A stretch of 64,000 nucleotides of DNA from Methylobacterium sp. J-088 (lineage in GTDB: Bacteria > Pseudomonadota > Alphaproteobacteria > Rhizobiales > Beijerinckiaceae): assembly GCF_022829295.1 (NCBI RefSeq), contig NZ_JAKSYH010000263.1, positions 1 to 64,000 of the forward strand, written 5' to 3'. The position numbers were made by a program, and so were the translations under genes. The notes below the pieces were generated by a model that worked only from the letters and a program-made list of their open reading frames with translations, did no database searches and was not told where the DNA came from. Of this stretch, positions 44,406 to 52,506 are shown piece by piece. The first letter of the stretch is position 1; each line of letters opens with the position of its first letter.

Positions 44406-44423
44406 GTCAATAAGAAATGACAC
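44406..44423. promoter_or_regulatory. PpsR/CrtJ-type site between crtD and crtE
   Basis: TGTCA (44406-44410) and TGACA (44419-44423) make a perfect TGT-N12-ACA dyad in the 87-base divergent region between crtD and crtE. One bound repressor could shut off both directions. A second TGTC-like half lies just downstream (TGTCGCTGACA), with shorter spacing. Confidence 0.75.
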
Positions 44424-44461
44424 CTGTCGCTGACAAGCCAATACAACAAGGAGGCAACGCG

Positions 44462-45331
44462 ATGGAGTCGGGACGCCGAATCGAGATGGCGCTGGATCGC
44501 GCCGTGGCGCACGCGGAGGCACCGGGTGCGCCCCCCATGCTGGCAGAGGCGCTCCGCTACGCCGTGTTCCCCGGCGGGCACCGGATCCGACCCCGGCTCT
44601 GCCTTTCGGTGGCGCAGGCCTGCGGCGACGACGATCCCGCCGGGTCGTCCGCTGCGGCGGCGGCCATCGAACTCCTGCACTGCGCGTCCCTGGTCCACGA
44701 CGATCTGCCGTGCTTCGACGACGCCCCGATGCGTCGGCAGAAAGCCACGGTCCACGTCGCGTTCGGCGAACCGATCGCGGTCCTGGCCGGCGACGCGCTG
44801 ATCGTGCTCGCCTTCGAGACCCTGGCCCGGGCCGCGGGTCCCCATCCGGGGCGGCTCGTCCGGCTCGTGAGCCTCCTCGGTCGCGCCGCGGGCTCGCCCT
44901 CCGGCATTGCCGCCGGGCAGGCGTGGGAATCCGAGGCCTATGTCAGCCTCAGCGATTACCAGCAGGCCAAGACCGGCGCGCTGTTCGCGGCCGCCACCGT
45001 CGCGGGCGCCGCAGCCGCGGGCGCCGAGCCGGAGCCGTGGCGCAGGCTCGGGGAATGCCTGGGTGAGGCCTATCAGGTGGCCGACGATCTGCGGGACGTC
45101 GCCTGCCGCCAGGAGGAGATCGGTAAGCCCGCCGGGCGCGACGCCACGCTCGGGCGCCCCAACGCGGCAGCCTTGCTCGGAACCGGGGGCGCGCTCGATC
45201 GCCTCGCCCGACTGACGCGCGAAGCCGTGGCGGCGATTCCCGACTGCCCCGGCGCCGCGATCCTCACCGCCGAGATCGAGGCGCAGGCGCGGCTTTTCCT
45301 GCCCGCGAGCCTGCGGGCGGTGACAGCCTGA
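44462..45331 (+). CDS. crtE: Geranylgeranyl diphosphate synthase CrtE
   Basis: A 289-residue trans-prenyltransferase making the C20 precursor of carotenoids and of the bacteriochlorophyll tail. The first Asp-rich motif is HDDLPCFDD (about residues 79-86) and the second is VADDLRD (about 208); GGHRIRPRL and GQAWE are also typical. A strong AAGGAGG ribosome binding site seven bases upstream selects the ATG at 44462 over an earlier in-frame ATG at 44417 that lies inside the PpsR-type site. The stop may overlap the crtF start. Confidence 0.92.
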   Translation: MESGRRIEMALDRAVAHAEAPGAPPMLAEALRYAVFPGGHRIRPRLCLSVAQACGDDDPAGSSAAAAAIELLHCASLVHDDLPCFDDAPMRRQKATVHVAFGEPIAVLAGDALIVLAFETLARAAGPHPGRLVRLVSLLGRAAGSPSGIAAGQAWESEAYVSLSDYQQAKTGALFAAATVAGAAAAGAEPEPWRRLGECLGEAYQVADDLRDVACRQEEIGKPAGRDATLGRPNAAALLGTGGALDRLARLTREAVAAIPDCPGAAILTAEIEAQARLFLPASLRAVTA

Positions 45332-46485
45332 GCGCCGGATCCCTGCCGGGGACCAGCGCGACACCGCCGGCCCCCGCGGCCTGGAGCGAGCGCTGGCTTG
45401 CCTGGCGCAACCGTTTGGTCGCGAACCCGCGGTTTCAGCGCTGGGCCGCGGGCTTTCCGCTGACCCGCGGCATCGCGCAGCGCAACACCCGCGCGTTGTT
45501 CGACCTGTGCGCCGGCTTCGTCTACGCGCAGGTTCTCACCGCCTGCATCCGACTCGATCTGTTCGCGATCCTGGCCGAGGGTCCGGCCTCGATCGACGCG
45601 CTGGCCCGCCGACTCGATCTGCCGCCCGACAACGCCCGCCGCCTGCTTCGCGCGGCCGAATCGCTGAGACTGGTGCGGGCGCTGAAGGGCGAGCGGTATG
45701 GGCTGGCCGACCTCGGTGCCGCCCTCAACGGAAACCCCGGGATCGCCGGGATGGTCGAACACCACGCGCTCCTCTACGCCGATCTCGCCGACCCGGTGGG
45801 CCTCCTTCGGGGTCAGGCCCAGCCGACCGAGCTGTCGGGCTATTGGCCCTACGCATCCGGCAAAACGGCCGAGCCGGACGCCTATGCCCGCTACAGCGCG
45901 CTGATGGGCGCCTCGCAGGCCATGATCGCTGAAGACGTTCTTGATGCCTGCGACCTGTCCGGCGCCCGGCAGCTGATGGATGTGGGCGGAGGCGAGGGTG
46001 CGTTCCTCCAAGCGGTCGCGGCCCGCCATGCGCATCTCGGCCTGACACTGTTCGATCTGCCTGCCGTCGCGGAGCGCGCGACCGCGCGGCTGTCGCGCGT
46101 CGGGCTCGGCAGCCGAATCGCCTGCCGCAGCGGCGACTTCCATGCCGGGCTGCCGCCGGGCGCCGACGCCATATCGCTGGTGCGGATCGTCCACGATCAT
46201 GACGACTGCCCCGCCCAGGCCCTGCTGGCCGCAGCCCATGCGGCCCTGACTCCCGGCGGTTGCCTGATCGTGGCCGAACCGATGGCCGGCACACCGGGGG
46301 CCGAGCCGGTCGGAGATGCGTATTTCGGTCTCTACCTGCTGGCGATGGGGTCAGGCCGGCCGCGCCGTGCTGACGAGCTCCGCACCATGCTGCACGCGGC
46401 GGGATTCACCACTATCCGCGAGCCGCGCGCACGCCGTCCCCTCCTCGCACGCGTGCTGATCGCCCAGAAATCGGGCGCCGTGTAG
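45328..46485 (+). CDS. crtF: Hydroxyneurosporene O-methyltransferase CrtF
   Basis: A SAM-dependent methyltransferase that methylates 1-hydroxycarotenoids in spirilloxanthin-type pathways. It has an N-terminal dimerisation/winged-helix part (TRALFDLCAGFVYAQVLTACIRLDLF) and a methyltransferase domain with QLMDVGGGEGAFLQAVA (SAM loop), DLPAVAERA and ALTPGGCLIVAEPM. Homology covers SERWLAWRNRLVANPRFQRWAAGFPLTRGIA, upstream of the first standard start (TTG at 45415). The only near-standard codon is a CTG at 45328 that overlaps the crtE stop as CTGA, so this coordinate is an inference. Confidence 0.85.
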   Translation: MSAGSLPGTSATPPAPAAWSERWLAWRNRLVANPRFQRWAAGFPLTRGIAQRNTRALFDLCAGFVYAQVLTACIRLDLFAILAEGPASIDALARRLDLPPDNARRLLRAAESLRLVRALKGERYGLADLGAALNGNPGIAGMVEHHALLYADLADPVGLLRGQAQPTELSGYWPYASGKTAEPDAYARYSALMGASQAMIAEDVLDACDLSGARQLMDVGGGEGAFLQAVAARHAHLGLTLFDLPAVAERATARLSRVGLGSRIACRSGDFHAGLPPGADAISLVRIVHDHDDCPAQALLAAAHAALTPGGCLIVAEPMAGTPGAEPVGDAYFGLYLLAMGSGRPRRADELRTMLHAAGFTTIREPRARRPLLARVLIAQKSGAV

Positions 46486-46495
46486 TAAGTGTGAC

Positions 46496-46527
46496 TTGAC
46501 GCATAGAACTGTCTATCTAGGATGACA
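46496..46527 (+). promoter_or_regulatory. Probable promoter and PpsR/CrtJ-type site before bchC
   Basis: TTGACG (46496-46501) and TAGGAT (46518-46523) at 16-base spacing resemble a sigma-70 promoter. The dyad TGT-N12-ACA (46510-46527; arms TGTC and GACA) overlaps the -10, the classical layout for PpsR/CrtJ repression under aerobic light. It lies just after crtF and 53 bases before bchC. Confidence 0.65.
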
Positions 46528-46580
46528 CTCAACGGCGTCGCTCCCAGCGAGTCGCATAAGACAGGGCGGAATCTCCCATC

Positions 46581-47519
46581 ATGGATGCGCTGGCCGTCAT
46601 CCTCGAACGACCGGAGCACCTGTCAGTCCAGCGGCTGGCGTTGGAGCCCGCCTGCGCGTCCGACGCGGTGGTCGCGACCACCTGGAGCGGAATCAGCACC
46701 GGCACCGAGCGCCTGCTCTGGTCGGGGCGCATGCCGCCGTTCCCCGGGATGGGCTACCCCCTGGTGCCGGGTTATGAATCCGTCGGCACGGTCGTGGAGG
46801 CCGATGCCGCCGGCTCGGTCCGGGTCGGCCAGACCGTGTTCGTCCCCGGCGCCCGCTGCTTCGGCGCGGTGCGCGGCCTGTTCGGCGGAGCCGCCTCCCA
46901 TCTGATCGCGCCCGCCGCCCGGCTCGTGCCGGTGGATGGAGCGCTCGGCGATACCGCCTGCCTCCTGGCCCTCGCGGCGACCGCCTATCGGGCGCTCGGC
47001 GGGATCCAGCCCGGTGCGACCCCGCTGATCGTCGGGCACGGGGTCCTCGGCCGGCTGCTCGCACGCCTTACCCTGGCCGCCGGCGCGGCGCCGACGGTGT
47101 GGGAGACGAACCCGCTGCGCGTCGCGGGCGACCACGGCTACACGGTCCTGACGCCTGAGAGCGATCCCCGGCGCGACTACGCGGTGATCACAGATGTCAG
47201 CGGCGACGCCTCCGGCCTCGATGCGCTGATCGCCCGGCTGGCCCCCGGCGGCGAGATCGTGCTCGCCGGGTTCTACGAGGCGCCGCTGAGCTTCGCCTTC
47301 CCGCCGGCCTTCATGCGTGAGGCCCGGATCCGGATCTCGGCCGAGTTCAAACCGGCGGATCTGGCGGCCGTCACGGCCCTGATCGACGGCGGACGGCTCT
47401 CCCTCGACGGGTTGATCACCCACCGCGTGGTCGCGGCCGAGGCCGAGGCCGCCTACCGCACCGCCTTCACCGACCCGGCCTGCCTGAAGATGATCCTCGA
47501 TTGGAGGGACGCCGCGTGA
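46581..47519 (+). CDS. bchC: Bacteriochlorophyllide 3-hydroxyethyl dehydrogenase BchC
   Basis: BchC oxidises the C3 hydroxyethyl group to acetyl in bacteriochlorophyll a synthesis. The 312-residue protein is a medium-chain dehydrogenase/reductase: WSGISTGTERLLWSGRMPPFPGMGYPLVPGYESVG at the N-terminus, the Rossmann segment PLIVGHGVLGRLLARL and SAEFKPADL near the end match BchC. It lacks the structural zinc lobe of typical alcohol dehydrogenases. The stop overlaps the bchX GTG start. It is first in the bchCXYZ-puf series. Confidence 0.93.
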   Translation: MDALAVILERPEHLSVQRLALEPACASDAVVATTWSGISTGTERLLWSGRMPPFPGMGYPLVPGYESVGTVVEADAAGSVRVGQTVFVPGARCFGAVRGLFGGAASHLIAPAARLVPVDGALGDTACLLALAATAYRALGGIQPGATPLIVGHGVLGRLLARLTLAAGAAPTVWETNPLRVAGDHGYTVLTPESDPRRDYAVITDVSGDASGLDALIARLAPGGEIVLAGFYEAPLSFAFPPAFMREARIRISAEFKPADLAAVTALIDGGRLSLDGLITHRVVAAEAEAAYRTAFTDPACLKMILDWRDAA

Positions 47520-48520
47520 ACGTTCAGCTCGACAAAGCCGCCCTGTCTCAGGCCGCGCAGCTCCGCGCAGAGGCCGCGATCGAACCGGACGCCGTGGTCA
47601 CCGCGCCGGTGAAGAAAGAGACGCAGATCATCGCGATCTACGGCAAGGGCGGGATCGGCAAGTCGTTCACCCTGGCCAATCTCAGCTACATGATGGCCCA
47701 GCAGGGCAAGAAGGTCCTGCTGATCGGCTGCGACCCGAAGAGCGACACGACCTCGCTGCTGTTCGGCGGCAAGGCCTGCCCGACCATCATCGAGACCTCG
47801 ACCAAGAAGAAGCTCGCCGGCGAGGCGGTCGCCATCGGCGACGTCTGCTTCAAGCGCGACGGCGTCTACGCCATGGAACTCGGCGGCCCGGAGGTCGGGC
47901 GCGGCTGCGGCGGACGCGGCATCATCCACGGCTTCGAGCTGCTGGAGAAGCTCGGTTTCCACGAATGGGGCTTCGACTTCGTCCTGCTCGACTTCCTGGG
48001 CGACGTGGTCTGCGGCGGCTTCGGCCTGCCGATCGCCCGGGACATGTGCCAGAAGGTCATCGTCGTCGGCTCGAACGACCTGCAATCGCTCTACGTCGCC
48101 AACAACGTCTGCTCGGCGGTCGAGTATTTCCGCAAACTCGGCGGCAACGTCGGCGTCGGCGGGCTGGTGATCAACAAGGATGACGGCACCGGCGAGGCCC
48201 AGGCCTTCGCGGACGCGGCCGGCATCCCGGTCCTGGCCTCGATCCCGGCCGACGACGACATCCGCCGCAAGAGCGCCAATTACGAGATCATCGGCCGGCC
48301 GGAGAGCCGCTGGGGCAGCCTGTTCTCGGATCTCGCCGCCAACGTCGCCACCGCCGCGCCGCACCAGCCGAAGCCGCTCACGCAGGACGAACTGCTCGGC
48401 CTGTTCTCCAGCGACGTGACCGGCCGCGACGTGGTGCTGGTGCCGGCGACCCACGAGGACATGTGCGGCGTCGCCCACGTGACCAAGCCGTCCCTCGAAG
48501 TCGTGTACGACGAGGTCTGA
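47516..48520 (+). CDS. bchX: Chlorophyllide reductase iron protein BchX
   Basis: A 334-residue NifH-like ATPase that donates electrons to BchYZ. The P-loop is YGKGGIGKSFTLANL (residues 42-56), and the cysteines that ligate the bridging 4Fe-4S are in VGRGCGGRGIIHGF (about 132) and DFLGDVVCGGFGLP (about 167). The GTG start overlaps the bchC stop by four bases. The N-terminal 35 residues before the NifH-like core are usual for BchX and distinguish it from BchL. Confidence 0.95.
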   Translation: MNVQLDKAALSQAAQLRAEAAIEPDAVVTAPVKKETQIIAIYGKGGIGKSFTLANLSYMMAQQGKKVLLIGCDPKSDTTSLLFGGKACPTIIETSTKKKLAGEAVAIGDVCFKRDGVYAMELGGPEVGRGCGGRGIIHGFELLEKLGFHEWGFDFVLLDFLGDVVCGGFGLPIARDMCQKVIVVGSNDLQSLYVANNVCSAVEYFRKLGGNVGVGGLVINKDDGTGEAQAFADAAGIPVLASIPADDDIRRKSANYEIIGRPESRWGSLFSDLAANVATAAPHQPKPLTQDELLGLFSSDVTGRDVVLVPATHEDMCGVAHVTKPSLEVVYDEV

Positions 48521-48525
48521 CGCGC

Positions 48526-50067
48526 ATGGCCGTCTCCCTCGACATCGCCGACCTGCGCGCCCGCAAGGCCGCCCCGTCCGACGCACCGTCCATCGACCTC
48601 GCCGCCACCAAGAGCGACGGGCTCGGCTGCCACGCCGGCAAAGACGCGATGGTGGCGGCCGCGGAAGCTGCCGGCATGTCCGAGACCCTGGCTCAGCTCC
48701 GCAGCGACTATCCGCAAGGTCCGCACGATCAGCCGCAGAGCATGTGCCCGGCCTTCGGCTCGCTCCGGGTCGGACTGCGCATGCGCCGGACCGCCACGAT
48801 CCTGTCCGGCTCGGCCTGCTGCGTCTACGGCCTCACCTTCACGTCGCATTTCTACGGCGCGCGGCGCAGCGTCGGCTACGTGCCGTTCAATTCGGAGACG
48901 CTGGTCACCGGCAAGCTGTTCGAGGATATCCGCGAGGCGGTCTACGCCACCGCCAAGCCCGAGGATTACGACGCCGTCGTCGTCATCAACCTCTGCGTCC
49001 CCACCGCCTCCGGTGTCCCGCTGCGCCTGCTGCCGAAGCAGATCGACGGCGTCCGGGTGATCGGGATCGATGTGCCGGGTTTTGGCGTGCCGACCCACGC
49101 CGAGGCCAAGGACGTGCTGGCCGGCGCCATGCTGAAGGTCGCCCGCACGGAGGCCGAGCAGGGCCCGGTGGCCGCGCCGCGCGGCGGACGGTCCGAGCGC
49201 CCGAGCGTGGCCCTGCTGGGCGAGGTCTTCCCGGCCGACCCGGTGGTGATCGGATCTCTGCTGGAGCCGCTCGGCCTCTCCGCCGGGCCGGTGGTTCCGA
49301 CGCGGGAATGGCGCGAACTCTACGCCGCCCTCGATTGCGCCGCCGTGGCGGCGATCCACCCGTTCTACACCGCCTCGATCCGTGAATTCGAGGCGGCCGG
49401 CCGACCGATCGTCGGCTCGGCCCCGGTGGGTGTCGACGGCACCGCCGATTGGCTGGACCGGATCGGCGAGGCCTGCGGTGTCGCCCGCGCCACCGTCGAG
49501 GCGGCCAAAAACAAGATCCTGCCCGGCATCCGCGGTGCGCTCGCCGCCATGCCGATCAAGGGCCGGATCACGCTGTCGGGCTACGAGGGCTCGGAATTGC
49601 TGGTCGCCCGCCTCTTGGTCGAGAGCGGCGCCGAGGTTCCGTATGTCGGGACCGCCTGTCCGCGCACGCCCTGGTCGGAGGCGGATCGCGACTGGTTGGA
49701 GGCCCGCGGCACGCAGGTGCGCTACCGGGCGTCCCTGGAAGACGACCTCTACGCCCTCGATTCGCTCAAGCCGGATCTCGCCATCGGCACCACCCCGGTG
49801 GTGCAGCACGCCAAGGAGCGGGCAACCCCGGCGCTCTACTTCACCAACCTGATCTCGGCGCGCCCGCTGATGGGCGCGGCCGGCGCGGGCTCGCTCGCCA
49901 CCGTCATCAACGCGGCGCTCGGCAACAAGCCGCGGTTCGACGCGATGCGCGACTTCTTCGAGGGCGTCGGCACCGGCCACGCCGCGGGCGTCTGGCAGGA
50001 TGTGCCGCAGAAGCGCCAGGGACCGAAGATCGAAGGCCCCAAGAAGCCGATCGGGGAGATGGCCTGA
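48526..50067 (+). CDS. bchY: Chlorophyllide reductase subunit BchY
   Basis: A 513-residue NifD/BchN-like catalytic subunit that, with BchZ, reduces the C7-C8 bond of chlorophyllide a. Cluster-ligand cysteines are visible in GLGCHAGK (residue 35), SMCPAFGS and SGSACCVYG. GIDVPGFGVPTHAEAKDVL and TPVVQHAKERATPALYFTN are also typical. It begins six bases after the bchX stop and its stop overlaps bchZ by one base. Confidence 0.94.
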   Translation: MAVSLDIADLRARKAAPSDAPSIDLAATKSDGLGCHAGKDAMVAAAEAAGMSETLAQLRSDYPQGPHDQPQSMCPAFGSLRVGLRMRRTATILSGSACCVYGLTFTSHFYGARRSVGYVPFNSETLVTGKLFEDIREAVYATAKPEDYDAVVVINLCVPTASGVPLRLLPKQIDGVRVIGIDVPGFGVPTHAEAKDVLAGAMLKVARTEAEQGPVAAPRGGRSERPSVALLGEVFPADPVVIGSLLEPLGLSAGPVVPTREWRELYAALDCAAVAAIHPFYTASIREFEAAGRPIVGSAPVGVDGTADWLDRIGEACGVARATVEAAKNKILPGIRGALAAMPIKGRITLSGYEGSELLVARLLVESGAEVPYVGTACPRTPWSEADRDWLEARGTQVRYRASLEDDLYALDSLKPDLAIGTTPVVQHAKERATPALYFTNLISARPLMGAAGAGSLATVINAALGNKPRFDAMRDFFEGVGTGHAAGVWQDVPQKRQGPKIEGPKKPIGEMA

Positions 50068-51533
50068 TGCTGATCCTCGATCACGACAGGGCCGGCGGCT
50101 ACTGGGGCGCGGTCTACGTCTTCACGGCGATCAAGGGCCTTCAGGTCGTCATCGACGGCCCGGTGGGCTGCGAGAACCTGCCGGTCACCTCGGTGCTGCA
50201 CTACACCGACGCGCTGCCGCCTCATGAGCTGCCGATCGTCGTCACCGGCCTCGCCGAGGAGGAACTCGGCCGGCACGGAACCGAGGGCGCCATGAAGCGC
50301 GCCCACGCCACCCTCGATCCGGGCCAGCCCAGCGTGGTCGTCACCGGATCCATCGCCGAGATGATCGGCGGCGGCGTGACCCCCGAGGGCACCGGCCTTC
50401 AGCGCTTCCTGCCGCGGACCATCGACGAGGATCAGTGGCAGGCCGCCGACCGGGCCATGCGCTGGCTCTGGCAGGAATACGGCGCCAGGAAATTCGCCAA
50501 GAAGGGCATCCTGGCCCGGCCGGAGAAGAAGCCCGGCGAGAAGCCACGGGTGAACCTGATCGGGCCGGCCTACGGCACCTTCAACATGCCCTCCGACCTC
50601 GCCGAGATCCGGCGGCTGGTCGAGGGGATCGGCGCCGAGGTGAATCTGACCTTCCCGCTGGGCTCGCACCTCGCGGATGTGCCCAAGCTCGTTAACGCCG
50701 ACGCCAATATCTGCCTCTACCGCGAGTTCGGCCGCCTGCTCTGCGAGGATCTGGAGCGGCCCTACCTGCAGGCGCCGATCGGCGTGCTCTCGACCACCAA
50801 GTTCCTGCGCTCGCTGGGTGCGATCCTCGGCCTCGATCCCGAGCCGTTCATCGAGCGCGAGCGCCACACCACGATCAAGCCGATCTGGGACCTCTGGCGC
50901 TCGGTGACGCAGGACTTTTTTGGGACCGCGAGCTTCGGCATCGTCGCCACCGAGACCTACGCCCGCGGGGTGCGCCATTTCCTCGAAGACGAGATGGGCC
51001 TGCCCTGCCATTTCGCCTTCGGCCGCTCGGCCGGGATGAAGCCCGACAACGCCGCCGTCCGGGCGGCCATCGCGGCCAAGCCGCCGCTGGTGCTGTTCGG
51101 TTCGTTCAACGAGCGGATGTACCTCGCCGAGTGCGGCGCCCGGGCGACCTACATCCCGGCCTCGTTCCCCGGCGCGATCATCCGGCGGCACACCGGCACG
51201 CCGTTCATGGGCTACGCCGGTGCGACCTACCTCGTCCAGGAAGTCTGCAACGCCCTGTTCGACACGCTCTTCCACATCCTGCCGCTCGCCCGCGACATGG
51301 ACAAGGTCGAGGCCACCCCGGCCCGGCAGCACCGCGAGCTGCCCTGGGACGAGGCCGCCCGGCAGGCGCTGGACGCCCTGGTCGAGGCGCAGCCGGTCCT
51401 GGCGCGCATCTCCGCCGCCAAACGCCTGCGCGACGCCGCCGAGCGCGCCGCCCGCGATGCCGAATCCGATGCCGTGGCCCCCGCCCATGTGGCGCGCGCC
51501 CGTGCCGACTTCGCCGGGGGGATCCCGGCGTGA
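50067..51533 (+). CDS. bchZ: Chlorophyllide reductase subunit BchZ
   Basis: A 488-residue NifK/BchB-like partner of BchY. The start MLILDHDRAGGYWGAVYVFTAIKGLQ follows directly from the bchY stop (TGATG). A conserved cysteine is in DGPVGCENLPVTS (residue 35), and LHYTDALPPHELPIVVTGL, EFGRLLCEDLERPYLQ and FMGYAGATYLVQE are family features. The C-terminus has the extra BchZ-type helical tail (AAKRLRDAAERAARDAES). Confidence 0.94.
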   Translation: MLILDHDRAGGYWGAVYVFTAIKGLQVVIDGPVGCENLPVTSVLHYTDALPPHELPIVVTGLAEEELGRHGTEGAMKRAHATLDPGQPSVVVTGSIAEMIGGGVTPEGTGLQRFLPRTIDEDQWQAADRAMRWLWQEYGARKFAKKGILARPEKKPGEKPRVNLIGPAYGTFNMPSDLAEIRRLVEGIGAEVNLTFPLGSHLADVPKLVNADANICLYREFGRLLCEDLERPYLQAPIGVLSTTKFLRSLGAILGLDPEPFIERERHTTIKPIWDLWRSVTQDFFGTASFGIVATETYARGVRHFLEDEMGLPCHFAFGRSAGMKPDNAAVRAAIAAKPPLVLFGSFNERMYLAECGARATYIPASFPGAIIRRHTGTPFMGYAGATYLVQEVCNALFDTLFHILPLARDMDKVEATPARQHRELPWDEAARQALDALVEAQPVLARISAAKRLRDAAERAARDAESDAVAPAHVARARADFAGGIPA

Positions 51534-51564
51534 CCCAGCTTCCCTGTCCCCCGAAGGAGACCTG

Positions 51565-51789
51565 ATGATGCGCACGATGGTCCCGAATGCCCGCCAGCAG
51601 CAGGAAGAGATCCAGTTTCGTCTGATCCTGGCGGCGACATACCCGTTCTTCCTCGCCGCCGCCGCCCTCGGGCGCGTCCGGCCGGCCCAGGCCATGTCGC
51701 GGCCGGGCCTCGCGCCTGCGCGCCGCTCCGTCTTCGGCGAGGCCCGCGCCATGGCGGTCCAGGCCATCCCCTTTGCCTTCATGGGCTGA
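51565..51789 (+). CDS. pufQ: PufQ-like protein
   Basis: A 74-residue protein between bchZ and pufB, the standard place of pufQ. An AAGGAGA ribosome binding site five bases upstream marks the ATG; a second ATG follows at once. The segment EEIQFRLILAATYPFFLAAAAL resembles the amphipathic-plus-membrane helix of PufQ, which is linked to bacteriochlorophyll delivery to the light-harvesting complex. Sequence similarity is weak beyond that helix, so the call rests partly on position. Its stop lies at the base of a large stem-loop. Confidence 0.65.
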   Translation: MMRTMVPNARQQQEEIQFRLILAATYPFFLAAAALGRVRPAQAMSRPGLAPARRSVFGEARAMAVQAIPFAFMG

Positions 51790-51869
51790 GAGCCTCTCAC
51801 AAAACTCCCGGGCACCGGGAGTTCTCCCTCTGATCGCGACAGCGCAGCGGGAGTTTTGTGAGAGGCTCT
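51789..51869 (+). promoter_or_regulatory. Competing stem-loops between pufQ and pufB
   Basis: A 22-base perfect inverted repeat (left arm 51789-51810, right arm 51848-51869) can close a large hairpin. The end of the left arm, AACTCCCGG (51803-51811), can instead pair with CCGGGAGTT (51815-51823) in a tight nine-base hairpin with a GCA loop. Both structures use the same bases, so they exclude each other, as in attenuators or RNA switches. It lies just after the pufQ stop and about 125 bases before pufB. Confidence 0.7.
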
Positions 51870-51994
51870 GAATGCCCTGTTCGAGATGCTTCCGTCCGGT
51901 GACGCGGGGGAAGTCAGGCCGTGACCACCCAGGCTTCACGGCTGTACCCGTCGCGCTTTTCGAGAAGCGCGGCCAACACACGGAGGTCTGAACG

Positions 51995-52231
51995 ATGGCC
52001 GGTGGACCCGTTGCAACAGAAAGACCGAGCAGCCTCTCCGGGCTGACGGAACCGGAAGCCAAGGAGTTCCACGCGATCTTCCTGACGAGCTTCCTCATCT
52101 TCACGGCAATCGCCGTGGTCGCCCACATCCTGGTTTGGCTGTGGCGTCCGTGGCTGCCCGGACCCCAGGGTTACGCTTCGCTCGAAGGCGTCACCGATGC
52201 GGCCCGTGCCCTCGTCTCGATGATCGGCTGA
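51995..52231 (+). CDS. pufB: LH1 light-harvesting beta subunit
   Basis: A 78-residue core antenna polypeptide. LSGLTEPEAKEFHAIFLTSFLIFTAIAVVAHILVWLWRPWLP contains the interfacial His, the single membrane helix and the bacteriochlorophyll-ligand His (AHILVW). A longer than usual tail follows the helix. A GGAGG ribosome binding site precedes the ATG. Translated with pufA, 10 bases downstream. Confidence 0.95.
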   Translation: MAGGPVATERPSSLSGLTEPEAKEFHAIFLTSFLIFTAIAVVAHILVWLWRPWLPGPQGYASLEGVTDAARALVSMIG

Positions 52232-52241
52232 GGAGGATCGC

Positions 52242-52430
52242 ATGCATAAGGTTTGGTTGCTCTTCGATCCGCGTCGAACACTGGTGGCTCTGTTCACCTT
52301 CCTGTTCATCCTGGCGCTGCTGATCCACTTCATCTTGCTCTCGACCGACCGGTTCAACTGGCTGGAAGGTCCGAAGGCCAACAAGCAGGCGAACGCCATC
52401 ACGCTGGCGCTGCCGCAGCTGCCGGCTTGA
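52242..52430 (+). CDS. pufA: LH1 light-harvesting alpha subunit
   Basis: A 62-residue single-span antenna protein: MHKVWLLFDPRRTLVALFTFLFILALLIHFILLSTDRFNWLEG. The N-terminal KVWLLFDPRR motif and the ligand His in LIHFILL are diagnostic. It pairs with PufB in the LH1 ring around the reaction centre. A strong hairpin follows the stop. Confidence 0.95.
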   Translation: MHKVWLLFDPRRTLVALFTFLFILALLIHFILLSTDRFNWLEGPKANKQANAITLALPQLPA

Positions 52431-52441
52431 CATCCGGTCTG

Positions 52442-52467
52442 GACCGCGGCGCGCGAGGGCCGCGGTC
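52442..52467 (+). terminator. Intercistronic hairpin between pufA and pufL
   Basis: GACCGCGGC (52442-52450) pairs with GCCGCGGTC (52459-52467) around an eight-base loop, followed by a pyrimidine-rich ACCCTTTTCTTC. In Rhodobacter a hairpin here protects the pufBA message and keeps LH1 above reaction-centre levels; the same role is likely here. Confidence 0.8.
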
Positions 52468-52506
52468 ACCCTTTTCTTCTCTCGGCCTGATCGAGGAGCC
52501 GCCGCC

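Noticed and set aside
44417..44461. An earlier in-frame ATG for crtE at 44417.
   Set aside because: It falls within the PpsR-type dyad and lacks a ribosome binding site, whereas AAGGAGG precedes 44462.
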